From positions 1-64,000 of the forward strand of contig JAFMLE010000004.1 in assembly GCA_017852395.1 (NCBI GenBank): a stretch of 64,000 nt of DNA. Reading direction: 5' to 3'. The DNA comes from Flavobacteriaceae bacterium (GTDB taxonomy: Bacteria > Bacteroidota > Bacteroidia > Flavobacteriales > Flavobacteriaceae). Shown here piece by piece: positions 57,388 to 64,000 of the stretch. Both the position numbers and the translations under genes were made by a program. Each line of letters opens with the position of its first letter. Within the stretch, counting starts at the first letter, position 1. The notes beneath the pieces were generated by a model that was not told the origin of the DNA, made no database searches, and saw nothing but the letters and a program-made list of their open reading frames with translations.

Positions 57388-58173
57388 CTAGTTTTTTTGA
57401 TTATAACCTTTCATAATACCTCTTTGAGAATCTCGTATGAATTGTAGAATCTCATCCCGCTCGGGAGTTGCTACCATTTCAGCTTCAATAATTTCTACAG
57501 CCTGTGAATTGTTGTATTTCATCTGATAGAGCAAACGGTAGATATTTTGAATTTCTGTTATTTTTTCTGAGGTAAAGCCGCGTCTTCTAAGCCCGACCGA
57601 ATTGATTCCTACATACGATAGTGGTTCGCGCGCTGCTTTTACATAAGGCGGTACGTCCTTGCGTACCAACGAACCTCCAGAAATAAACGCGTGGTTACCT
57701 ACTGTACAAAACTGATGGATTGCTGTAAGCCCTGCCAGTATTACATGATCTCCAATGGTAATGTGCCCGGCAAGGGTACTGTTGTTTGAAAAAATACAGT
57801 GATCGCCCACAAAACAATCATGTGCAATATGCGAATAGGCCATGATCAGGCAGTTGGATCCAATTTTGGTTTTTCCTCGATGATGGGTCCCTCTATTGAT
57901 TGTCACACATTCGCGTATGGTCGTATTGTCGCCGATCTCTGCTATGGTTTCTTCGCCGTTAAATTTGAGATCTTGTGGCACAGCGGAGATTACTGCACCA
58001 GGGAAAATGCTGCAATTTTTACCGATACGCGCACCTTCCATTATGGTCACATTAGACCCAATCCAGGTTCCTTCACCAATTTCTACGTTGTTGTTGATTG
58101 TTGTAAAGGGCTCTATCACTACATTTTTAGCGATTTTAGCTCCTGGATGAACATATGCTAATGGTTGGTTCAT
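57388..58173 (-). CDS. lpxA: UDP-N-acetylglucosamine O-acyltransferase
   Basis: 261 residues, a left-handed beta helix of hexapeptide repeats (VHPGAKIAKNVVIEPF onward), the catalytic His in YSHIAHDCFVGDH near 125, and the LpxA helical C-terminus with GLRRRGFTSEKI. It does the first step of lipid A synthesis. It lies 4 nt after lpxC/fabZ. Confidence 0.97.
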   Translation of the reverse strand: MNQPLAYVHPGAKIAKNVVIEPFTTINNNVEIGEGTWIGSNVTIMEGARIGKNCSIFPGAVISAVPQDLKFNGEETIAEIGDNTTIRECVTINRGTHHRGKTKIGSNCLIMAYSHIAHDCFVGDHCIFSNNSTLAGHITIGDHVILAGLTAIHQFCTVGNHAFISGGSLVRKDVPPYVKAAREPLSYVGINSVGLRRRGFTSEKITEIQNIYRLLYQMKYNNSQAVEIIEAEMVATPERDEILQFIRDSQRGIMKGYNQKN

Positions 58174-58177
58174 AAAA

Positions 58178-59584
58178 TTAGGCGTCTTTTCGTTTAATGA
58201 TTTGTGCCATCAGTTCCCCTTCGGTAACCAATTGGCCATTGGCAAATGCACATCCTTTCATATGGCAAATCCCTCTTCGTATCGGTGTAATCAAATCGAG
58301 TTTGAAAATAAGGGTGTCACCAGGATGCACTGGCCGTTTAAATTTTACATTATCAATTTTAATAAAGAAGGTCAAATAGTTTTGCGGGTCGGGTACTGTG
58401 TTGAGTACCAACACCCCTCCTGCCTGTGCCATTGCTTCGATTTGCAAGACTCCTGGCATAACGGGTGCGCCTGGAAAATGCCCTTGAAAGAACGGTTCGT
58501 TCATAGTGACATTTTTTACACCTACCACATGATGATCCGATAATTCATAGATTTTGTCCACCAACAAAAAGGGTGGTCGATGTGGCAACACATTGATGAT
58601 GTCATTGACATCCATCAACGGCTCGGCATTGAGGTCAACTATGGGTGCATTTTGACGTCGAGCTGCTTTGATCACTTGGGCCATTTTTTTACTAAAAGCT
58701 GTATTGGTTTTGTGCCCGGGCTTTTTGGCAATTACATGCCCTCTAATGGGCATACCGATCAAGGCCAAATCACCAATAACATCTAACAATTTGTGACGGG
58801 CAGCTTCATTAGAATAATGTAAGGTAAGGTTGTCCAAGATGCCGTTAGGTTTGACACTTAGATTGTCTTTTTTGAAGGCAATTTTTAATTTTTCCATAGT
58901 TGCGTCTGACAATGGCTTATCGACGTATACAATGGCATTATTGAGATCTCCACCCTTGATGAGTCCGTGGTCCAACAACATTTCGATTTCATGCAAAAAA
59001 CTAAAGGTACGCGCTGGGGCAATTTTAGTTTCAAAATCAGCCATGTTTTCGAGGGTTGCATTTTGGGTTCCCAAGACTTTGGTGCCAAAATCAACCATGG
59101 TAGTTACTTGATAATTATCGGATGGGATCACGGTAATTTCACTTCCAGAATCTGAATCTTTATACGATATGACCTCCGTGACTTCAAAATATTCACCGGG
59201 TTCGTCCTGTAGAGTAACACCAGCCTTTTTGAGTGCTTCTACAAAATATTTTGAAGAACCATCCATAATGGGAGGTTCGGGTGCATTGAGGTGTATATAG
59301 CAATTGGTGATGTCTAAACCTACGAGTGCAGCCAGTACATGCTCTGAAGTAAAGATCTTTAAGTCTCCGAACTCCAAGTTAGTGCCGCGATCGGTATTGA
59401 CGACATATTGGGCATCTGCCTTGATTTGATTGGGTGCTTCTATATCATCTCTCACAAAGACATACCCCGTATCTGGTGGTGCGGGTTTGAAGGTGAGTTG
59501 TACATTGATACCGGTGTGTAGTCCCACTCCCTCTAAAGATATGGGTTCTGAAATTGTGTTTTGTTGTAGGCCTCTTCTAATCAT
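58178..59584 (-). CDS. lpxC/fabZ: Fused UDP-3-O-acyl-GlcNAc deacetylase / 3-hydroxyacyl-ACP dehydratase
   Basis: 468 residues. The LpxC part (about 1-310) has [32 protein letters not shown] with a zinc His, [19 protein letters not shown] with the second zinc site, and [12 protein letters not shown]. The FabZ part (about 320-468) has [13 protein letters not shown] and [23 protein letters not shown] with the active-site His/Glu. The fusion is typical of Bacteroidota and ties lipid A to fatty acid synthesis. It overlaps lpxD by 8 nt. Confidence 0.97.
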   Translation of the reverse strand: MIRRGLQQNTISEPISLEGVGLHTGINVQLTFKPAPPDTGYVFVRDDIEAPNQIKADAQYVVNTDRGTNLEFGDLKIFTSEHVLAALVGLDITNCYIHLNAPEPPIMDGSSKYFVEALKKAGVTLQDEPGEYFEVTEVISYKDSDSGSEITVIPSDNYQVTTMVDFGTKVLGTQNATLENMADFETKIAPARTFSFLHEIEMLLDHGLIKGGDLNNAIVYVDKPLSDATMEKLKIAFKKDNLSVKPNGILDNLTLHYSNEAARHKLLDVIGDLALIGMPIRGHVIAKKPGHKTNTAFSKKMAQVIKAARRQNAPIVDLNAEPLMDVNDIINVLPHRPPFLLVDKIYELSDHHVVGVKNVTMNEPFFQGHFPGAPVMPGVLQIEAMAQAGGVLVLNTVPDPQNYLTFFIKIDNVKFKRPVHPGDTLIFKLDLITPIRRGICHMKGCAFANGQLVTEGELMAQIIKRKDA

Positions 59585-60584
59585 TTTTGTCTAATTTTTT
59601 TATCAATTTGGGTAAGTTTCTAAAGTGTACATACGATTTGCTGTAACTTGTATAATCAAATGCTGGTGTTCCTTGGATTTTTGCATGATCAGGAATGCTA
59701 CTTATAACTCCCGACTGACCTTGCATTTTGACGTGATCTCCTATGGTGAGGTGTCCAATTATGCCGACTTGTCCTCCAATTACACAATGTTTTCCAATTT
59801 TTGTTGAACCTGCAATACCGCTTTGAGCCGCAATAACCGTATGTTCACCAACTTCTACATTGTGAGCAATTTGAATCTGATTGTCCAGCTTCACACCTTT
59901 TCGCAATAAAGTTGCTCCGAGTGTCGCACGATCGATTGTTGCGTTGGCTCCAATTTCTACACCGTCTTCTATAATTACAATTCCTGTTTGAGGAATTTTT
60001 TTGTAACTGCCATCTTCTTGTGGTGCAAATCCAAAACCATCGGAGCCAATAACAGTACCACTGTGTATAATACAATCTGAGCCTATAAGGGTTCCAGCCA
60101 AGATTTGTGTACCCGGATAAATGATACAATCCTTGCCGATTTTTACATTTTCACCTATAAAAACCTGTGGATATATTTTGACGTTATCTCCAATAACTGC
60201 ATTTTGTTCGACAACGGAATTGTGTCCTACATAACAGTGCTGCCCAAGTGTAGCGCTTTTATGAACAAAAGCACCGGCTGCAATACCTGTTCGATTATGA
60301 GCCGCTTTGTTGTAAAAATCCAGCAAGTCGCTAAATGCACTATAAGGATCTTTGACACGTATAAGGGTGCTTTCTAACGGACGCTCAGGTTTAAAATCTT
60401 GATGAACAATGACGATAGACGCTTTTGTTTTGTATATGTAAGGGGCGTATTTGGGGTTGGATAAAAAAGTTAATGATCCTGAGGCAGCATCCTCAATTTT
60501 AGAAAGTTCGGACACTTCCGTTGAAGTGTCTCCTTCTACAGTACCATTAAGTTGTGCGGCAATCTGCTGGGCCGTAAATTTCAT
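59577..60584 (-). CDS. lpxD: UDP-3-O-acylglucosamine N-acyltransferase
   Basis: 335 residues. An N-terminal uridine-binding domain (about 1-100, [20 protein letters not shown]) precedes hexapeptide repeats with the catalytic His in [11 protein letters not shown] near 236, and a C-terminal helix. It does the third lipid A step. The mRNA is predicted leaderless. Confidence 0.97.
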   Translation of the reverse strand: MKFTAQQIAAQLNGTVEGDTSTEVSELSKIEDAASGSLTFLSNPKYAPYIYKTKASIVIVHQDFKPERPLESTLIRVKDPYSAFSDLLDFYNKAAHNRTGIAAGAFVHKSATLGQHCYVGHNSVVEQNAVIGDNVKIYPQVFIGENVKIGKDCIIYPGTQILAGTLIGSDCIIHSGTVIGSDGFGFAPQEDGSYKKIPQTGIVIIEDGVEIGANATIDRATLGATLLRKGVKLDNQIQIAHNVEVGEHTVIAAQSGIAGSTKIGKHCVIGGQVGIIGHLTIGDHVKMQGQSGVISSIPDHAKIQGTPAFDYTSYSKSYVHFRNLPKLIKKLDKND

Positions 60585-60588
60585 AGTG

Positions 60589-60596
60589 CAAAATTA
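60589..60596 (-). promoter_or_regulatory. -7 box of lpxD (TAATTTTG, 4 nt before ATG)
   Basis: Minus-strand TAATTTTG, then CACT, then ATG. It would drive the lpxD-lpxC/fabZ-lpxA-efp-sucD-fabG set from a leaderless start. Confidence 0.65.
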
Positions 60597-60601
60597 ATAA
60601 A

Positions 60602-61834
60602 TTATGTAGAAAGATCGGCTTTAGGAAAGCACAAATAATAGGCATGCTGACGTGCACTATAGTTGCGGATCATCCCAAAAGCAGGATGCTCGTGTAAGGG
60701 GGTTAATTTTTGAGATTTTCGCAGCAACAAAATTGGTGTATCGTCAGTTTGATAGGCTTGATTACTTACACTCCCGCTAAAAACAAAGGCTTTCAACGTT
60801 TTTTTGTCGTATGCTTTTGACAATAAAAGTTGTTGCTGTTTGTCGATGTCCAAATCACTAAAAGGCTGATCTGAAAGCTTTATTTTTGGTAAGTCCCGCT
60901 GGATAATGGATTTTGCCAAGCGGCTGAGCACCAAATCGCTATGGTATTGCCAGCTTTTTAAGGCTTGCAAAATATCACTATCATCAAGGCGGATAAAATA
61001 ATCTATTGCTACAGCTTCCCATGATGCCGGTGGGGATTCCAAGGTCAAAAAATACTTTAACGGCTTCGAAATTGTTTGTGCCATCATGGCATCCTTGCGC
61101 AACTCGCGTGCGCGTTCCAGACATTTAACCAACAGTAGTTCAGCAGCCAAACTGGTTTTGTGCAAATAGACCTGCCAATACATCAAACGGCGCGCCATCA
61201 AAAATTTCTCCAGCGAGTAACATCCTTTTTCTTCAAAAACAAGCTGATCGTCAACAACGTTCATCATAGCAATAATACGTTCTGAATTGATATTACCCTC
61301 AGTAGCACCTGTATAAAAACTATCGCGCTTGAGGTAATCCATTCGATCTAGATCTACTTGTCCGCAAATCAACTGATGCATGAATTTGCGTGTGTATTGG
61401 TTTTTAAAAATTGATATTGCCAACGTCAATTGACCGTCAAATGCTACATTCAATTGCTCCATCAACACCAACGACAACTGCTCATGGCTTTTATTGGCCA
61501 GGAGAAAATGTTCCATTGCATGAGAAAAAGGGCCATGACCAAGATCGTGTAATAAAATTGCCAACTGCATCGCCTCAGCCTCTTCGGGACTTATGGCGAT
61601 TTCTTTTTTGCGCAATACCCCAATTGTTTTTTGCATTAAACACATCGCGCCTAAAGCGTGTTCAAAACGGTTGTGATGCGCTCCAGGATAGACCAAATTG
61701 GAGAGCCCCATTTGTGAAATACGACGTAGACGCTGAAAGATGGGGTGCGCTATTACTTTCTGAATCAATGGGGTTTCGATCGGAATAAAACCGTAAATTG
61801 GATCGTTAAGAAGGGTTACTTTTTTTATTTTCAC
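60602..61834 (-). CDS. HD domain phosphohydrolase (dGTPase/SAMHD1-like)
   Basis: 410 residues from GTG 61834. The HD site is in HHNRFEHALGAMCLMQ and LLHDLGHGPFSHAMEH near 95-110, with QLDRMDYLKRDSFYTG-type sequence (VDLDRMDYLKRDSF) near 165. Relatives are dNTP triphosphohydrolases or uncharacterised YdhJ-type proteins. It lies upstream of lpxD with an 17-bp gap and is divergent from porX. Confidence 0.9.
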   Translation of the reverse strand: MKIKKVTLLNDPIYGFIPIETPLIQKVIAHPIFQRLRRISQMGLSNLVYPGAHHNRFEHALGAMCLMQKTIGVLRKKEIAISPEEAEAMQLAILLHDLGHGPFSHAMEHFLLANKSHEQLSLVLMEQLNVAFDGQLTLAISIFKNQYTRKFMHQLICGQVDLDRMDYLKRDSFYTGATEGNINSERIIAMMNVVDDQLVFEEKGCYSLEKFLMARRLMYWQVYLHKTSLAAELLLVKCLERARELRKDAMMAQTISKPLKYFLTLESPPASWEAVAIDYFIRLDDSDILQALKSWQYHSDLVLSRLAKSIIQRDLPKIKLSDQPFSDLDIDKQQQLLLSKAYDKKTLKAFVFSGSVSNQAYQTDDTPILLLRKSQKLTPLHEHPAFGMIRNYSARQHAYYLCFPKADLST

Positions 61835-61850
61835 ACTATAAAAATCTCAT

Positions 61851-61858
61851 CAAAGATA
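61851..61858 (-). promoter_or_regulatory. Probable -7 box of HD-domain gene (TATCTTTG)
   Basis: Minus-strand TATCTTTG lies 16 nt before the GTG start, in the 126-bp divergent region with porX. No perfect box was seen for porX itself. Confidence 0.55.
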
Positions 61859-61960
61859 CTCATATGGGGCTTAATTCGCGATTTAACATTTTAGATGCAA
61901 CTTTTGGTACTGATTTTTCGTTATTAGAAGCACAAACCCCGATCAACCAAAATCCAGCTT

Positions 61961-63511
61961 ATGTCTAAGATACAACTTCTTTGGGTAGATGATGAGATTG
62001 AACTCTTGAAGCCTCATATACTTTTTTTGAAAGAAAAAGAGTTTGAAACCCACCCATGCAACAATGGTCTTGAAGCGATCGAGTTGGTAAAAAACCAACC
62101 CTTTGACGCCGTGCTTCTTGACGAAAACATGCCCGGACTTAGCGGTTTGGAAACGCTAGCTGCTATCAAAATTGCACAACCCAATTTGCCGGTAATTATG
62201 GTTACCAAAAATGAAGAAGAACTCATCATGAATGAGGCAATTGGTGGTAAAATATCCGATTATTTGATCAAGCCCGTCAACCCAAATCAAATACTTTTAT
62301 CACTAAAAAAAACACTACAACAAAAGCATTTGGTTTCTGAAAAAACAATCAAATCCTATCAACAAGCCTTTCGAGAGATCAGCCTGTCCCTCAATGCATT
62401 AAACGACGCAGATCAATGGATTGATTTTTACCAAAAACTACTCTTTTGGGAACTAGAATTAGAAAATCTTGAAGACCTGAGCATGCTGGAGATGCTCGAG
62501 GCCCAAAAGCAAGAAGCCAACATCCGTTTTGCAAAATTTGTTGATGAACACTACGCTCAGTGGATTGACGGCAAGGATCGTACGCCCGTACTTTCCCACC
62601 AATTGATGAAACAAAAAGTTTTTCCACAGCTCACCAAAAAGTCCAACACCCTAATGGTGGTTATCGACAACTTGAGAATGGACCAATGGAAAGTCATCAG
62701 TCCATTTCTAAATGACAACTTCCGAACCGTAGAAGAATCGGCCTATTTTAGTATTCTACCTACAGCCACTCAATACGCAAGAAATGCCCTATTCTCAGGG
62801 CTTACCCCCTATGAAATGGACCATTGCCATCCGCAATGGTGGAAAAAGGACCATGAAGAGGGCGGTAAAAATTTATTTGAAAAAGAGTTTTTTTCGGCAT
62901 GCTTAGAACGAAATCATAAAAACCTGTCTTGGAGTTACCACAAAATTACGCAACTGCAGGCCGGAAAAAATTTGGTTAAAAATCTTGCAAACCACCAAAA
63001 TGAACAACTGACGATTGTGGTTTACAACTTTGTCGATATGATTTCACATGCAAAGACCGAAATGGAAATCATCAAAGAATTGGCTGCTGACGACAAAGCC
63101 TATCGCTCCCTCACCCGCTCTTGGTTTAGAAATTCGCCATTGTCCGATTTGCTTCAGAAGGCACGCCAACTCGGAAGTCAAGTCATCATAACAACAGATC
63201 ATGGCACCCTCAATGTTGCCAAACCCAGTGAAGTAATCAGCCAAAAAGAAGCCAGCCTCAACCTGCGATACAAAACAGGAAGAAGCCTCACGTTTAAACC
63301 CAACGATGTAGTACAGATAGCCACTCCACAAAAATTTGGATTGCCAGCAGACCACCTCAATAGCGAATTTATTTTTGCCAAAGACACGGTTTATTTTGTT
63401 TACAAAAACCAATACAACCATTACGCAAAGCTCTTTAAGAACACCTTCCAGCATGGCGGGATATCTATGGAAGAAATGATCGTCCCCTTTGTTGTTTTGC
63501 GACCCCGCTAA
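61961..63511 (+). CDS. porX: PorX-type response regulator with PglZ domain
   Basis: 516 residues. The receiver domain (about 1-120) has LLWVDDEIELL (acidic pair), the phospho-acceptor Asp54 in VLLDENMPG, VTKNEEE, and YLIKPVNP with the conserved Lys. The C-terminal PglZ/alkaline-phosphatase-fold domain (about 205-516) shows LMVVIDNLRMDQWKVI and IITTDHGTLN. This is the layout of PorX, which with the sensor PorY controls the type IX secretion system in Bacteroidota and, in relatives, cleaves oligonucleotides. No porY is in the window. Confidence 0.93.
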   Translation: MSKIQLLWVDDEIELLKPHILFLKEKEFETHPCNNGLEAIELVKNQPFDAVLLDENMPGLSGLETLAAIKIAQPNLPVIMVTKNEEELIMNEAIGGKISDYLIKPVNPNQILLSLKKTLQQKHLVSEKTIKSYQQAFREISLSLNALNDADQWIDFYQKLLFWELELENLEDLSMLEMLEAQKQEANIRFAKFVDEHYAQWIDGKDRTPVLSHQLMKQKVFPQLTKKSNTLMVVIDNLRMDQWKVISPFLNDNFRTVEESAYFSILPTATQYARNALFSGLTPYEMDHCHPQWWKKDHEEGGKNLFEKEFFSACLERNHKNLSWSYHKITQLQAGKNLVKNLANHQNEQLTIVVYNFVDMISHAKTEMEIIKELAADDKAYRSLTRSWFRNSPLSDLLQKARQLGSQVIITTDHGTLNVAKPSEVISQKEASLNLRYKTGRSLTFKPNDVVQIATPQKFGLPADHLNSEFIFAKDTVYFVYKNQYNHYAKLFKNTFQHGGISMEEMIVPFVVLRPR

Positions 63512-63514
63512 TCT

Positions 63515-63522
63515 TATCTTTG
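63515..63522 (+). promoter_or_regulatory. -7 box of tsaE (TATCTTTG, 4 nt before ATG)
   Basis: TATCTTTG, then CCCC, then ATG, placed in the 15-nt gap after the porX stop. So tsaE has its own start even though it directly follows porX. Confidence 0.65.
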
Positions 63523-63526
63523 CCCC

Positions 63527-63931
63527 ATGCAATGGGAATATACACTCGATCAATTGGACGAAATCGCTGGAAGCGTTTTGGAGCATCTTTCTCATCCAAT
63601 TGTTTGTTTTGAAGGATCGCTAGGTGCTGGCAAAACCACCCTGATCAAAAAAATCTGCCAGAAGTTGGGATGCGAAGACACAGCAAACAGCCCCACCTTT
63701 TCTCTAATCAATCCCTATCAGACATCGCAGGCAAAATGGGTCTATCATTTTGATTGCTACCGCCTCAACACCATTGAGGAGGCCTTGGATTTTGGAGTGG
63801 ATGAATATTTGGACTCTGGGAATTGGTGTTTTATCGAATGGCCCGAGTTGATTTTACCCTTATTGGATCAACATCATTATATAAAAATTGAAGCATTGCA
63901 AGATGGCAAGCGAAAACTAACACTAAAGTAA
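63527..63931 (+). CDS. tsaE: tRNA threonylcarbamoyladenosine biosynthesis ATPase TsaE
   Basis: 134 residues. Walker A GSLGAGKTTLIKKICQKLG near 30-40, NSPTFSLINPY, HFDCYRLN, and CFIEWPE with the catalytic Glu are the TsaE marks. It works with TsaB and TsaD to make t6A in tRNA. A YrdC-family gene for the earlier step is 56 kb away. Confidence 0.96.
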   Translation: MQWEYTLDQLDEIAGSVLEHLSHPIVCFEGSLGAGKTTLIKKICQKLGCEDTANSPTFSLINPYQTSQAKWVYHFDCYRLNTIEEALDFGVDEYLDSGNWCFIEWPELILPLLDQHHYIKIEALQDGKRKLTLK

Positions 63932-63934
63932 ACT

Positions 63935-64000
63935 ATGAAATTATTTTATAGACTGGGCTATTATCTGGTTGGATTTTCTTTGGGACTCATCATACTAACA
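63935..64000 (+). CDS. Start of a small membrane-anchored protein (runs off window)
   Basis: ATG 63935, 3 nt after tsaE, opens MKLFYRLGYYLVGFSLGLII and stays open to the window end. It is a hydrophobic N-terminal segment resembling a short flavobacterial protein (DUF4258-like) found after tsaE, but only 22 codons are visible, so the product cannot be named. Confidence 0.55.
   Translation, partial: MKLFYRLGYYLVGFSLGLIILT

Noticed and set aside
63044-63595. 183-aa ORF antisense to porX
   Set aside because: It lies wholly opposite the conserved PglZ domain of porX and shows no recognisable motif; it is a shadow ORF.

Overview
The window reads as chromosomal core DNA of a Bacteroidota, most likely a marine Flavobacteriaceae. 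The evidence is lineage-typical genes: PorX (type IX secretion regulator), a fused LpxC/FabZ, two fused E1 alpha/beta 2-oxoacid dehydrogenase genes, a MutS2 that ends without a Smr domain, HYC_CC_PP and DUF2911 proteins, and -7 promoter boxes of the form TAnnTTTG with no obvious Shine-Dalgarno sites. I saw no tRNA, rRNA, CRISPR array, insertion sequence or prophage. No stretch longer than about 200 bases lacks a gene.

Layout. 1-11.2 kb: start of pheT (cut by the window edge), recG, a patatin-like lipase, an M20 amidohydrolase, a UvrD/PcrA helicase overlapping a Sua5/YrdC-family gene, an OmpA-like lipoprotein, a GT2 glycosyltransferase, an HsdR-N nuclease-domain protein and holA. 11.2-30 kb: E1 fusion A, a large outer-membrane protein with a degenerate M1-peptidase domain, a LOG-family gene, uvrA, gamma-glutamyltranspeptidase, AcpH-like, glmM, an LpxL-like acyltransferase, rhomboid protease, TlpA-like lipoprotein, aroC, a dicarboxylate/glutamate symporter and a one-domain asparaginase-like protein. 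30-42.5 kb: DCC protein, mutS2, ung, nucleoside phosphorylase, SUI1/YciH, E1 fusion B, YbjQ with a tiny membrane ORF, a membrane-anchored amidohydrolase, DUF2911, a TPR lipoprotein that appears split by a frameshift, a DUF5009 acyltransferase-like membrane protein and a sulfatase. 42.5-46.7 kb: a metal-related set (HMA protein, TonB-dependent receptor, HYC_CC_PP protein), an NTF2-like protein and DUF2461. 46.7-54.3 kb: a complete histidine operon hisG-D-C-B-H-A-(DinB)-F-IE, preceded by what looks like a full attenuator. 54.3-64 kb: prohibitin-like SPFH, fabG, sucD, efp, lpxA, lpxC/fabZ, lpxD, an HD-domain protein, then divergently porX, tsaE and a partial membrane ORF.

Most interesting signals. 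(1) Upstream of hisG lie a promoter box, a 17-codon leader peptide with His-Thr-His, a 10-bp terminator with a T run, and a segment at the end of the leader ORF that can pair with the terminator's 5' arm; this is the full logic of ribosome-mediated attenuation. (2) Six start sites (glmM, rhomboid, tsaE, lpxD, HYC_CC_PP gene, his leader) show TAnnTTTG followed by exactly 4 nt and ATG, predicting leaderless mRNAs. (3) A probable frameshift splits a TPR lipoprotein gene. (4) The M1-like outer-membrane protein has lost its HExxH zinc motif. (5) Five convergent gene pairs share overlapping stop codons with exactly 4 bases of overlap. Nothing here looks like a wholly new multi-gene system; the attenuator is the best candidate for an under-described regulatory element.
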